Source: Whitmania pigra (Eukaryota; Annelida; Clitellata; Hirudinida; Haemopidae). Taken from it: a DNA stretch of 64,000 nt. The position numbers were made by a program, and so were the translations under genes. Below the pieces are notes generated by a model. The model was given only the letters and a program-made list of their open reading frames with translations. It was not told the DNA's origin and made no database searches. Shown here one piece after another: positions 8,487 through 18,935 of this stretch. Position 1 is the first letter of the stretch, and each line of letters opens with the position of its first letter. Where the stretch lies: contig JAJTWR010000099.1 in assembly GCA_021613335.1 (NCBI GenBank), positions 57,792-121,791 of the forward strand, written 5' to 3'.

Positions 8487-8963
8487 ATGGCAACCCGCCC
8501 ACCGTGGGATTTAAGTGCAGCGCAGCAAATAATTGAGCAGTTGCAGCATCTGGAAGGCGCGGTCTTGCCAATTCTACATGCGTTGCAAGATCGTTTCGGC
8601 TATATTGACCGAGCGGCCATTCCGCTGATTGCCGACGCGTTGAATGTTTCGCGCGCCGATATTCATGGCACGATCAGCTTCTATCATGATTTCCGCGACA
8701 GCCCGCCTGGACGGCGAGTAGTGAAGTTGTGCCGAGCGGAGGCTTGCCAGGCGGTTGGCTGCGAGGATTTGGTCGAGCATCTAGCCGAACGCCACGGCAT
8801 CGCCATCGATGCCGCCACGCCGAACGACAACCTGACCGTCCAGACGGTGTATTGTCTGGGCAATTGCGCACTAGGGCCGTCGGCGATGGTCGATGGCGTT
8901 GTAGCCGGGCGGCTCGATCCCGCCCGGCTTGAGAAAATATGCGGTTTGGAGGGGCAGCGGTGA
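8487..8963 (+). CDS. fdsG: NAD-dependent formate dehydrogenase gamma subunit FdsG (NuoE-like)
   Basis: 158 residues of the thioredoxin-like 2Fe-2S ferredoxin family. The cluster cysteines are visible as LCRAEACQAVGC and VYCLGNCALGPS. An N-terminal helical domain (HALQDRFGYIDRAAIPLIA) is as in NuoE. It starts at ATG 8487 behind GGGAGAG. First gene of a five-gene fds operon; it overlaps fdsB by 4 bases. It passes electrons between the formate-oxidising alpha subunit chain and the NADH site of FdsB in a soluble cytoplasmic complex. Confidence 0.93.
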   Translation: MATRPPWDLSAAQQIIEQLQHLEGAVLPILHALQDRFGYIDRAAIPLIADALNVSRADIHGTISFYHDFRDSPPGRRVVKLCRAEACQAVGCEDLVEHLAERHGIAIDAATPNDNLTVQTVYCLGNCALGPSAMVDGVVAGRLDPARLEKICGLEGQR

Positions 8964-10507
8964 CGGTTCGGATCTTCATCTCCCAGGATAGCGCCGCCCG
9001 CTCGGTCGGCGCCGATGCCGTGGCGCAAACGGTGAGCGAACAGGCAAGGCTGGCTGGCGAAACGATCGAGATCGTGCGGACCGGCTCGTACGGGATGCTA
9101 TGGCTGGAACCGCTGGTCGAGGTGCAAACCGCGCACGGACGGATCGGCTACGGTCCGGTTCGGATCGATGACGTTGCCGGGCTGTTTGCCGCCCACTGGC
9201 TGCAAGGCGGCTCCCATCCGCTGCGGCTGGGAGCCGTCGACCGACTGGATTGGATGCAGCGGCAAAACCGCTTGATCTTCGCCCGCTGCGGGATCGACGA
9301 TCCGCTGTCGCTGGCAGCCTATCGCGCGGGCGGCGGGTTGGTCGGGCTGGAGCGGGCCTTGACCCTGGAGCCCGCCGCCATCCTCGATGAAATCGTGGTC
9401 TCGGGGCTGCGCGGACGCGGCGGCGCCGGCTTCCCAACCGGATTGAAATGGCGGACCGTGGCAAACGCCGATGCCAGCCAGAAATATATCGTCTGCAATG
9501 CCGATGAGGGCGATAGCGGCACCTTCGCCGACCGGATGCTGATGGAGGGCGACCCCTTTACCTTGATCGAAGGCATGATCATTGCCGGGCTGGCGGTCGG
9601 CGCCGATCAAGGCTTCATCTATCTGCGCTCGGAATATCCCGATGCTGAGCGGATGCTGACGGCAGCCATCGAAATTGGCGAAAAAGCCGGATTGTTGGGC
9701 GCTTGCGTGCTGGGGCGGCGGCGGGCGTTTCATCTCCAGCTTCGGCGCGGAGCCGGCGCTTATATCTGCGGCGAGGAGACCTCGTTGCTGGAAAGCCTGG
9801 AAGGCAAGCGCGCCATCGTGCGCGCCAAGCCGCCCTTGCCGGCCTTGCGCGGGTTGTTTGGCCGCCCCACCGTGGTGAATAATGTTTTGTCGTTGGCCAG
9901 CGCGCCGTGGATTCTGGCCAATGGCGGGGCCGCTTATGCCGCCTATGGAATGGGACGCTCGCGCGGGACCATGCCGGTGCAGCTGGGCGGCAATATCCGG
10001 CGCGGCGGGTTGCTGGAAATCGATTTTGGCATGCCGTTACGCGAGCTGATCGAGGATTGTGGCGGCGGAACCCGCAGCGGCCGACCACTGCGCGCGGTGC
10101 AGGTGGGCGGGCCGCTCGGCGCCTATCTGCCAGCGGATCAGCTGGAGACGCCGTTGGAGTACGAAGCCATGGCCGCCATCGGCGCCATGGTTGGCCATGC
10201 CGGCATCGTCGTGTTCGACGACCAGGTCGATATGGCCCGCCAAGCGCGCTTTGCCTTCAAATTCTGCGCCGATGAAAGCTGCGGTAAATGCACACCCTGC
10301 CGTATCGGCGCGATGCGCGGCGTGGAGGCGATCGACCGCATCATCGCCGGACAGGAGGTAGAGCGCAATCTCGCCCTGCTGGACGATCTAACCGAATTGA
10401 TGCGCGACGGTTCGCTGTGCGCCATGGGCGGCTTGACGCCCTTGCCGGTAACGAGCGCGCGCCGGCATTTTTCCCAAGACTTCATCCATTCAAGGAGGGG
10501 ACTGTGA
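8960..10507 (+). CDS. fdsB: NAD-dependent formate dehydrogenase beta subunit FdsB (NuoF-like)
   Basis: 515 residues from GTG 8960, set by GGAGGGG at 8948-8954 and overlap with the fdsG stop. An N-terminal thioredoxin-like part is followed by the FMN/NADH-binding domain (GRGGAGFPTGLKW, YIVCNADEGDSGTFADR, ICGEETSLLESLEG). The C-terminal 4Fe-4S site is ESCGKCTPCRIG with a distal Cys in DGSLCAMG. This subunit reduces NAD+ with electrons from formate. The stop overlaps the GTG start of fdsA. Confidence 0.94.
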   Translation: MTVRIFISQDSAARSVGADAVAQTVSEQARLAGETIEIVRTGSYGMLWLEPLVEVQTAHGRIGYGPVRIDDVAGLFAAHWLQGGSHPLRLGAVDRLDWMQRQNRLIFARCGIDDPLSLAAYRAGGGLVGLERALTLEPAAILDEIVVSGLRGRGGAGFPTGLKWRTVANADASQKYIVCNADEGDSGTFADRMLMEGDPFTLIEGMIIAGLAVGADQGFIYLRSEYPDAERMLTAAIEIGEKAGLLGACVLGRRRAFHLQLRRGAGAYICGEETSLLESLEGKRAIVRAKPPLPALRGLFGRPTVVNNVLSLASAPWILANGGAAYAAYGMGRSRGTMPVQLGGNIRRGGLLEIDFGMPLRELIEDCGGGTRSGRPLRAVQVGGPLGAYLPADQLETPLEYEAMAAIGAMVGHAGIVVFDDQVDMARQARFAFKFCADESCGKCTPCRIGAMRGVEAIDRIIAGQEVERNLALLDDLTELMRDGSLCAMGGLTPLPVTSARRHFSQDFIHSRRGL

Positions 10508-13364
10508 CTTCGATCCGCGAAACCGATTATGGCACGCCCCTTCGTCAGCCCCTGGGACAGCAGGATTCGGAACAGGTGAGCTTGACTGTCGATGGTTTGA
10601 GCGTCACCGTGCCAGCCGGTCTGTCGGTCATGGCCGCCGCCATGCTGGCGGGAACGGAGATTCCAAAACTTTGCGCCACCGACAGTTTGGAGCCGTTCGG
10701 CTCTTGCCGGCTGTGCCTGGTGGAGATCGAAGGCCGGCGCGGAACCCCGGCCAGCTGCACCACCCCGGTTGAACCCGGCATGGCGGTGCGAACCCAATCG
10801 GAGCGACTAGCCCGGCTGCGCCGGGGCGTGATGGAGCTTTATATCTCGGATCATCCGCTCGATTGCCTGACCTGCGCTAGCAATGGCGATTGCCAATTGC
10901 AGGACATGGCGGGAAAGGTCGGCTTGCGCGAGGTGCGCTACGGGCTGGACGGCGCTAATCATTTCGACGCGGCCAAGGATGTCTCCAACCCCTATTTCAC
11001 CTACGACCCCGCCAAATGTATCGTCTGCAATCGCTGCGTTCGGGCATGCGGCGAAGTGCAGGGCACCTTTGCCCTGACCATCGAGGGACGGGGCTTTGCT
11101 TCGCGCGTGTCGGCAGGCGGCGGCGATTTTCTCGGTTCCGAATGCGTTTCGTGCGGAGCGTGCGTGCAAGCCTGCCCAACCGCTACCCTGGTGGAAAACA
11201 GCGTCATTCAGAAAGGTCAGCCCGATCATTCGAAAATAACCACCTGCGCCTATTGCGGCGTCGGCTGCTCGTTCAAGGCGGAAATGCAAGGCGATCAAGT
11301 GGTGCGCATGACGCCGTACAAAAACGGTCATGCCAATGAAGGCCATTCCTGCGTCAAGGGCCGCTTTGCCTGGAGCTATGCCACTCACCGCGACCGGATC
11401 GTCAAACCGATGGTGCGCGCGCGCATCACCGATCCCTGGCGGGAGGTGAGTTGGGAAGAGGCCATCCGGCACGCCGCCGCCGAATTCAAACGCATCCAAG
11501 CCAGCCATGGCCGCGACGCCGTCGGCGCCATCACCTCGTCGCGCTGCACCAATGAGGAAGTGTTTTTGATGCAAAAACTGGTGCGCGCCGCTTTTGCAAC
11601 AATAATGTCGATACCTGCGCCCGCGTCTGCCACTCGCCAACCGGCTATGGGCTGAAAAATACCTTCGGCACTTCGGCCGGAACCCAGGATTTCAAATCGG
11701 TTGAACGAACCGATGTCGTCCTGGTCATTGGCGCCAATCCAACCGATGCCCATCCGGTGTTCGGCTCGCGAATGAAAAAACGGCTGCGTCAAGGCGCAAA
11801 GCTGATCGTCGCCGATCCGCGGGCCATCGATCTGGTCAAATCGCCCCATATTCGCGCGGCCTACCATCTGCAATTGCGCCCGGGAACCAATGTCGCCCTG
11901 CTCAACGCCCTAGCCCATGTCATCGTCACCGAAGGGCTGACCGACGACGCTTTCATCCGCGAGCGTTGCGATCTTGCCGAGTTTGAGGAATGGGCGCGCT
12001 TCATCGCCGATCCGCGCCACGCGCCGGAAGCAACCGGACATCACACCGGCGTGCCGGCAGCCGATGTCCGCGCCGCCGCCCGGCTCTATGCCACCGGCGG
12101 CAATGGCGCGATCTATTACGGGTTAGGGGTAACGGAACATTCCCAAGGCTCGACCGCCGTGATCGCGATCGCCAACCTGGCCATGGCAACCGGCAATGTC
12201 GGCCGGCCGGGGGTGGGGGTCAACCCTTTGCGCGGACAGAACAATGTGCAGGGTTCGTGCGATATGGGTTCGTTCCCGCACGAATTGTCCGGCTATCGCC
12301 ATGTTGCCGACGATGCTACCCGCCATGTTTTCGAAATGATCTGGGGGGTGGCGCTGGACCATGAGCCAGGTCTGCGGATTCCCAATATGCTGGATGGCGC
12401 CGTCCACGGTCATTTCAAAGGGCTGTACATCCAAGGCGAGGATATCGCCCAATCCGACCCCAACGTTCAGCATGTCACCGCCGGCTTGGCGGCAATGGAA
12501 TGCGTCGTCATCCAGGATCTGTTTTTGAATGAAACCGCCAAATATGCCCATGTCTTTCTCCCCGGCGCTTCCTTTTTGGAAAAAGAAGGCACCTTCACCA
12601 ACGCCGAACGGCGCATCAACCGGGTAAGGCAAGTCATGGCGCCCTTGGCCGGTAAAGCGGAATGGGAAGTCACCCAGGAACTCGCGCAAGCGCTCGGCTA
12701 CCCCATGCATTATCTCCACCCTTGCGAGATCATGGACGAAATCGCCCGGCTGACCCCCGGTTTTGCCGGCGTTTCCTATGCCAAGCTGGAAGAGATGGGC
12801 TCGGTGCAATGGCCGTGCAACGACGCCGCCCCTTCGGGCACGCCGCTGATGCATGTCAACCGCTTCGTGCGCGGAAAGGGAAAATTCATGCTTACCGAAT
12901 TCGTCCCGACCGATGAGCGGGTTGGCCCGCGCTTCCCCCTGCTGCTGACGACCGGGCGCATCCTGTCGCAATATAATGTCGGAGCGCAAACGCGACGCAC
13001 CGATAATATCGCCTGGCATGACGAGGACGTTCTGGATATCCATGCCCACGACGCCGAACAGCGCGGCATCGTCGATGGCGATCTAGTCGCCTTGACCAGC
13101 CGCTCGGGCCATATCGCCTTGCGCGCGCGCATCTCGGAACGGATGCAACCCGGTGTCGTTTATACCACCTTCCACCATGCAGCCACGGCTGCCAATGTGA
13201 TTACCACCGATTATTCCGATTGGGCGACCAATTGCCCGGAATATAAGGTGACAGCGGTGGAAGTGCGCCGGACCAACGCTTTGTCGCCCTGGCAGCAACA
13301 CGACCGGGAAAAAGATGTCGCCTTGCGCCGGATCGAACCCCGGGTCGGCGATGCCGCAGAATGA
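10504..13364 (+). pseudogene. fdsA: Formate dehydrogenase alpha subunit FdsA, split by one missing base
   Basis: The molybdenum bis-MGD catalytic subunit. From GTG 10504: a 2Fe-2S ferredoxin domain with cysteines around CRLCLVEI; the NuoG-like His-Cys cluster region (DHPLDCLTC); ferredoxin-type 4Fe-4S motifs CIVCNRCVRACG and CVSCGACVQACP; and the Mo-domain cluster TCAYCGVGC. After VRAAF (11595) the frame is lost. Adding one base at 11596 (G to GG) restores AFGNNNVDTCARVCHSPT and the rest to 13364. The shift lies only about six codons before the Cys expected to ligate molybdenum. Downstream are the MGD-binding and MopB C-terminal domains (TTFHHAATAANVIT). As written, no active enzyme could be made. 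Confidence 0.9.
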
Positions 13365-14183
13365 GGCCCAAGACTCGATCCGAGCGCCGGTCCGGCAGAT
13401 CCTGTTCCCCGGAACGCCGTCGAAAGGAATGGCCCCGCCAGAGCGCGCCATTCCGGTCGAATGGCCGGTCGCAATCCGTTATGGCGGGCTGTCCTACGCG
13501 GTCATGATGACCAGCCCGGGCGATCTGGTCGATTTCGCCTATGGCTTCAGCCTGAGCGAGGGGGTGATCGATCGTGCAGCGCAGATCCGCGCCGTCGAGA
13601 TCGTGAGCGCCGAAAGCGGGGTGAGCCTGGATATCGAACTGTCGGGCGCAACGCTCGGACGGCATTTGCAGCGCCAGCGGACCTTGACCGGGCGCACCGG
13701 CTGCGGGATATGCGGGGTGGAAAAACTGGCCGACCTGCCGCAAGCGCAACCGCGCCAAGGCGGCTTTGCACCCGTGCCGGCAGAACAGCCCTGCAAGCCG
13801 GGTTGGCGGCTTTGGAAGCGGAACAGCGCTTGAACCGGATAACCCGGGCGGTCCATGCCGCCGCCTGGTGCGATGCCAATGGCCGTCTGATCGCGTTGCG
13901 CGAAGATGTCGGCCGGCACAACGCCCTGGACAAGCTGATCGGAGCCTTGTCACGTCAGGAGACGATCCTTTCCGGCGGCTTTGCCGTTATCACCAGCCGC
14001 TGTTCATTCGAGATGGCCGAAAAAGCCGCGCGCTGCGGACTGCCGGTGCTGGTGGCGATTTCAGCCCCCACCAGTCTTGCCGTCGAACGGGCAAAAATCC
14101 TAGGATTGACCTTACTGGCGGTTGCCCGCCTTGACGCCGCCTTGCTGTTCGCCGGCCCGGAAGAAGAAGGAAGGATGCCTTGA
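13351..14183 (+). pseudogene. fdhD: Formate dehydrogenase accessory sulfurtransferase FdhD/FdsC, split by one missing base
   Basis: FdhD transfers sulfur from a cysteine desulfurase to the molybdenum cofactor of formate dehydrogenase. The N-terminal half (from ATG 13351, overlapping fdsA) includes the sulfur-carrying CxxC in [12 protein letters not shown]. The C-terminal half is in the next frame ([53 protein letters not shown]). One missing base near 13788 (CAGCC for CAGGCC) explains the split and joins PAEQ to ALQAGL. Fourth gene of the fds operon, as in fdsGBACD. Confidence 0.9.
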
Positions 14184-14434
14184 CCGATTACAAGACGCCC
14201 GATCAACGCGAAAAACTGATCCGCATGGCCGGCCAGATCGCCGACTATTTTCGATCCTATCCGGATGAACAGGCGATCCCCGCCATCGCCGATCATATCA
14301 ACCAATTCTGGCATCGTCGTATGCGTGAACAGCTTTTGAGAGAATGTCGCCAGGATGCCAGCGGCTTGCCCCCGCTGGTCGTCCGATCGCTGCCCCTGAT
14401 TCGAGGCGAAAAATCCGCCCCGAAAAAAGCATGA
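14180..14434 (+). CDS. fdsD: Formate dehydrogenase delta subunit FdsD
   Basis: 84 residues matching the small FdsD family: [17 protein letters not shown], then [17 protein letters not shown] and [11 protein letters not shown]. It begins with TTG 14180 overlapping the fdhD stop. FdsD is a small helical subunit found in the soluble NAD-dependent enzyme and thought to help assembly or stability. The lysine-rich end (GEKSAPKKA) is a loose tail. Last structural gene before the transporter, 21 bases downstream. Confidence 0.9.
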   Translation: MTDYKTPDQREKLIRMAGQIADYFRSYPDEQAIPAIADHINQFWHRRMREQLLRECRQDASGLPPLVVRSLPLIRGEKSAPKKA

Positions 14435-14455
14435 ACAAAGCGGAGAGGATCAATC

Positions 14456-16104
14456 ATGAATGTCGGGAGTCTTTCAAGTGGCCTCGGTGCTCGCGCCGGT
14501 TGGCTGGATCGCGAACGTATCGTCGCCCATGAAGGTTTCAATCGCTGGCTGGTGTGCCGCCCGCCGCCCTGGCCATCCATCTGTGTATTGGCATGGCCTA
14601 CGGATTCAGCGTTTTCTGGCTGCCGCTCAGCCAGGCCATCGGTATCGCCAAACCCGCCGCTTGCGCCGCCGATGCCGGTATTTTAACCGCTCTGTTCACC
14701 AGCTCCTGCGATTGGAAGGTGGCCGATCTCGGGTGGATGTATACCTTGTTTTTCGTGCTGCTGGGCTCGTCGGCGGCAATTTGGGGCGGATGGCTGGAAC
14801 GGGCCGGGCCGCGTAAGGCCGGCTTTGTCGCCGCCTTGTGCTGGTGCGGCGGATTGCTGATTTCCGCCCTTGGCGTCAAGACCCATCAATTATGGCTGAT
14901 GTGGCTGGGATCGGGCGTCATCGGCGGAATCGGTCTTGGACTTGGCTATATCTCGCCGGTCTCGACCCTGGTCAAATGGTTCCCCGACCGGCGCGGCATG
15001 GCAACCGGCATGGCGATCATGGGCTTTGGCGGCGGCGCCATGATCGGATCGCCGTTGGCCAACCAGCTGATGAACTGGTTCAAGACCCCAACCTCGGTCG
15101 GGGTGTGGGAAACCTTTGTCGTCATGGCCGCCATCTATATCGTGTTCATGATGGCCGGCGCCTTTGGCTACCGCTTGCCGCCCCATGGCTGGCGCCCGCG
15201 CGGCTGGCTTCCCCCCGCCACGACCAAGGCCATGATCGCGTCCGGGAACGTTCATATCAAGGATGCCCATAAAACGCCGCAATTCTGGTTGATCTGGATG
15301 GTTTTGTGCCTGAACGTCTCGGCGGGCATCGGGGTCATCGGCATGGCATCGCCGATGTTGCAGGAAATTTTCGGCGGTAAATTGATCGGACTGCCGGATC
15401 TGACCTTCTCGCAATTGTCGCTCGAGCAAAAAAAGCTGATCGCTGGAATCGCCGCCGGCTTTACCGGGTTGCTCTCGCTGTTCAACATCGTCGGGCGCTT
15501 CTTCTGGGCGTCGTTGTCGGACAAGATGGGGCGTAAGGCGACCTATTTCACCTTTTTCGCCCTGGGTATCCTGCTGTACGCGCTTGCCCCGACCATGGCG
15601 CAGACGGGCAACAAGGCGCTGTTCGTCGCCGCCATCTGTATCATCCTGTCCATGTATGGCGGCGGCTTTGCAACCGTGCCGGCCTATCTTGCCGATATGT
15701 TCGGGACCCGCTTCGTTGGCGCAATCCACGGCCGTCTGCTGACCGCCTGGTCAACCGCCGGCATCATTGGCCCGGTGGTGGTCAATTATATCCGCGAGGC
15801 GCAGATCGCCGCCGGCGTGCCGCGCGAGGCCGTCTATAATTATACCTTGTATATCCTGTCGGGCTTCCTGGTCCTGGGGCTGCTCTGCAATGCCTCGATC
15901 CGGCCGGTCAATCCCAAATGGTTCATGAAGGAGGAAGAGGTCGCCGCGATGGACGCCGCCGCCAGCATCCCCTCCGGCCCGGCCGGGTCCTATGGCATCG
16001 TTGGCGGGGTCAATGGCGCGGTCGCCGCCGCCTGGCTGGCGGTCGGCATTCCGATCGCCTACGGCGTCTACCAAACCCTGCTCAGCGTTGTGAAATTGTT
16101 CTAG
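14456..16104 (+). pseudogene. OxlT-type MFS transporter (oxalate/formate antiporter family), split near the N-terminus
   Basis: ATG 14456 follows GGAGAGG (14442-14448) and encodes DRERIVAHEGFNRWLV, the usual start of this family. The frame then shifts by one missing base near 14552-14554 (CTGGTGTGCC for CTGGTGGTGCC). It continues as PPAALAIHLCIGMAYGFSVF with twelve hydrophobic segments to 16104. Family motifs include VSTLVKWFPDRRGMATGMAI and ASLSDKMGRKATYF. It probably imports oxalate or exchanges it for formate, which fits its place after the formate dehydrogenase genes. A shorter start at GTG 14554 would cut into the first membrane helix. Confidence 0.82.
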
Positions 16105-16113
16105 CAGCCGTCA

Positions 16114-16143
16114 AATCCGGCCCGGATGCATCCGGGCCGGATT
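16114..16143. terminator. Perfect 30-nt palindrome between convergent genes
   Basis: AATCCGGCCCGGATG is followed directly by its exact reverse complement, giving a 15-bp dyad with no spacer, 10 bases after the transporter stop and 9 bases from the reconstructed end of the convergent dehydrogenase gene. It has no clear T-run. A bidirectional terminator or mRNA-stabilising hairpin is the likely role. Confidence 0.6.
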
Positions 16144-16151
16144 CAAGGCGT

Positions 16152-17139
16152 CTATAACATCGCTTCTAGCACACGGTCGGGCGGGCGATGACCGTCAGCA
16201 AAGGTTTTTTATGTTGATGATCACTTTTTCACCCATGTCGATGCGCCCCTCAAGGGTGGCAGAGCCAATATGGGGCAGCAAAACCACATTATCGAGCGTC
16301 AGCAATTTCGGGTGAATGCGCGGCTCATGTTCATAAACATCCAACCCGGCGCCGGCAATCGCCCCCCCAACCAGCAAATCCGCCAACACGCTTTCATCGA
16401 TCATTTCACCGCGCGCCGTGTTGACGATGATCGCATGCGGCGATATCAGCTTCAATCGTCGAGCCGACAGTAAATGATAGGTGGCTGGCGTGTGCGGACA
16501 ATTGACCGAAACGATATCCATCCGAGCCAGCATCTGGTCGAGACTTTCCCAATAAGTGGCCTCCAATTCCTGCTCCAGCTCGGAATGCGCCCGCCGCCGG
16601 TTATGATAGTGTACCGATAAACCGAAACCACGCGCCCGCCGACCCAGGGCCGCGCCGATCCGGCCCATGCCAATGATGCCAAGACGCTTGCCGTGAATGC
16701 GCCGCCCGAGAAAAGCGCTTGGCGACCAGCCGCTCCAACCGCCAGCCCGCAATACCCGCTCGCTTTCGGTCACGCGCCGCGAGACCGCCAGGATCAAAGC
16801 CATGGCCATATCGGCGGTGTCTTCGGTCAACACCCCCGGCGTGTTGGTGACGATGATGCCCCGCCCCCTTGCCGCAGCCAGATCGATGTGGTCAACCCCA
16901 GTGCCAAAAGACGCGATCAGCTTCAATTGGTCGCCCGCAGCCGCAACGATCTCGGCATCGATATCGTCAGTGACCGTTGGAACCAGGATGTCAGCCTTTC
17001 GTACCGCCTCGATCAAATCCGGTTTCTCGAAAACCCGGTCGTTCGCGTTCAAACGCGTGTCGAAAAGCTCCATCATCCGCGTTTCGATCACTTCCGGAAG
17101 TTGGCGGGTCACTACAACCAGGGGCTTTTTGCGCAACAT
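16152..17139 (-). pseudogene. D-2-hydroxyacid dehydrogenase (glyoxylate reductase-like), C-terminus shifted by one extra A
   Basis: NAD(P)-dependent 2-hydroxyacid dehydrogenase. The Rossmann motif is GIIGMGRIGAALGRRARGFG, with ASFGTGVDHIDL before it, the active-site Arg in VNTARGEMIDE, the Glu in AGLDVYEHEPRIH, and the His in LLPHIGSATLE. It is near-complete to VIINIKNLC at 16195. A run of six A on the coding strand (16210-16205) is one too long. With five, the end reads IKTFADGHRPPDRVLEAML and stops at 16152, the normal family ending. As written, the final 14 or so residues are lost but the catalytic core stays intact. Glyoxylate is a plausible substrate given the nearby oxalate/formate genes. 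Confidence 0.85.
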
Positions 17140-17363
17140 GAGTTTGCCTCCCGAACCGAACGCGGATAGCCAAGCGGATAGCCAATTCAGACTGTAAACC
17201 TATCCGGCTCACCCGCTTCTAACCATTTCAGAAAATCAGATCGATAAAAATCGCATAATTCCGCCTTGCGCTCAAAAGACAGACCCGAACATCCCCCCCT
17301 ACCGCCCCGGCCCGAAATCGCTTATATAAATTGCACACATTACCCAATCTGGTCCAATCCATC

Positions 17364-18935
17364 ATGATCGCTTCTTTTGCTCAGCGCCGGCCTGTGGTTT
17401 TGTGCATTTTGGATGGTTGGGGCGTGCGCGCCAAAAGCGACGACAATGCCATAACCCTTGCCAATACCCCCGTGTGGGACAGGCTGGTCGCCACCCATCC
17501 GATCAGCACGCTGGAGGCATCGCAAGGCCATGTCGGCCTTCCCGCCGGTCAAATGGGCAATTCTGAAGTCGGACACATGAATCTCGGCGCCGGACGCGTC
17601 GTCATGCAGGATTTGCCGCGCATCGATGCCGCTTTCGCCGATGGCAGCGTCGCCGCCTCCCCCCAATGGCGCCGCTTCATCGCGGCGCTGAAACAATCGG
17701 GCGGCGTGTGTCATCTGCTGGGATTAATGTCGCAAGGCGGCGTCCATTCACACCAGGATCATATGGCCAAACTAGCCCTGATGGCGGCCAAAGCCGGCGT
17801 GCCGGTCACTCTTCACGCTTTCCTCGATGGGCGCGATTGCCCGCCGCGCAGCGCCTTGACCTGCCTTGCCGCCTTCAATGACGCCCTTGAAAAACAACCG
17901 GATATCCGGTGGGCAACCGTGAGCGGGCGCTTTTATGCCATGGACCGCGATAAACGCTGGGAGCGCGTCGAACGAGCCTATCAGGCTTTGGCCGATGGCC
18001 AAGGCAAGCGAGCCGCCGACGCCTCAGCCGCTATCCGCGCCGCCTATGAGCAAGGCGAAAGCGACGAATTCATCGCTCCAACCATTTTGGGTCGCTATGA
18101 CGGCATGCGCGATGGCGACGGCGTGCTGATGGCGAATTTTCGCGTCGACCGGGCGCGGGAAATTCTAACCGCCCTCATCGATCCCGGCTTCGACGCTTTT
18201 GCGCGCAAACGCCAGATCGCCTTTGCCGCGCGCCTTGGCATGGCGACCTATTCCGCCGCCCTGGCGCCGCTCATGGGCGAACCGCTCTTTTTTCCCCAAA
18301 ACCTGGCCAATACCCTTGGCGAAACCGTCGCCAAGGCCGGATTGCACCAATTACGCATCGCTGAAACCGAAAAATACGCCCACGTTACCTTTTTCTTCAA
18401 TGGCGGCGATGAAACCCCGTTTCCCGGCGAAGAGCGCATTCTGGTGCCAAGCCCCAAGGTCAAAACCTACGATCTGCAACCCGCCATGGCCGCCGCCGAA
18501 ATTACCGACAAACTCATCGCCGCCCTGAAAAAAAACACCTATGACCTCATCGTCGTCAATTACGCCAATCCCGATATGGTTGGCCATACCGGCAATCTGG
18601 CCGCCGCCGTGAAAGCCATCGAAGCGGTCGACCGATGCCTGGAACAGCTGGAAAACGCTGTTCGCCAAGCGGGCGGCGTCATGTTGGTGACTGCCGATCA
18701 CGGTAACGCCGAGCAAATGATCGATCCCGATACCAGCGGTCCTCATACCGCTCACACGCTCAACCCGGCGCCGGCTATCCTGGTCAATGCACCGGCAAAA
18801 ATAAAACTCGCCGCGCACGGAAAGCTAGCCGATGTTGCACCGACCGTGCTGGCCTTGATGGGGCTGGCGCAGCCACGTGAAATGACCGGCAACTCATTGC
18901 TAACGCCGGTTGTCATCGCCGGTGCCGCGGATTAG
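17364..18935 (+). CDS. gpmI: 2,3-bisphosphoglycerate-independent phosphoglycerate mutase GpmI
   Basis: 523 residues from ATG 17364, chosen because homology starts at MIASFAQRRPVVLCILDGWG. It is an alkaline-phosphatase-fold glycolytic enzyme converting 3- to 2-phosphoglycerate with two metal ions. Key sites: LCILDGWG (metal Asp), GQMGNSEVGHMNLGAGR (nucleophilic Ser), LDGRDCPP, and VTADHGNAEQMID near the end. Intact, in contrast to its frameshifted neighbours. The envC start overlaps its end, suggesting coupled expression. Confidence 0.96.
   Translation: MIASFAQRRPVVLCILDGWGVRAKSDDNAITLANTPVWDRLVATHPISTLEASQGHVGLPAGQMGNSEVGHMNLGAGRVVMQDLPRIDAAFADGSVAASPQWRRFIAALKQSGGVCHLLGLMSQGGVHSHQDHMAKLALMAAKAGVPVTLHAFLDGRDCPPRSALTCLAAFNDALEKQPDIRWATVSGRFYAMDRDKRWERVERAYQALADGQGKRAADASAAIRAAYEQGESDEFIAPTILGRYDGMRDGDGVLMANFRVDRAREILTALIDPGFDAFARKRQIAFAARLGMATYSAALAPLMGEPLFFPQNLANTLGETVAKAGLHQLRIAETEKYAHVTFFFNGGDETPFPGEERILVPSPKVKTYDLQPAMAAAEITDKLIAALKKNTYDLIVVNYANPDMVGHTGNLAAAVKAIEAVDRCLEQLENAVRQAGGVMLVTADHGNAEQMIDPDTSGPHTAHTLNPAPAILVNAPAKIKLAAHGKLADVAPTVLALMGLAQPREMTGNSLLTPVVIAGAAD

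Noticed and set aside
14554..16104. Transporter starting at GTG 14554 as an intact gene
   Set aside because: The family N-terminus (DRERIVAHEGFNRWLV) and a good ribosome site lie upstream in the adjacent frame, so the full gene begins at 14456 with one missing base.
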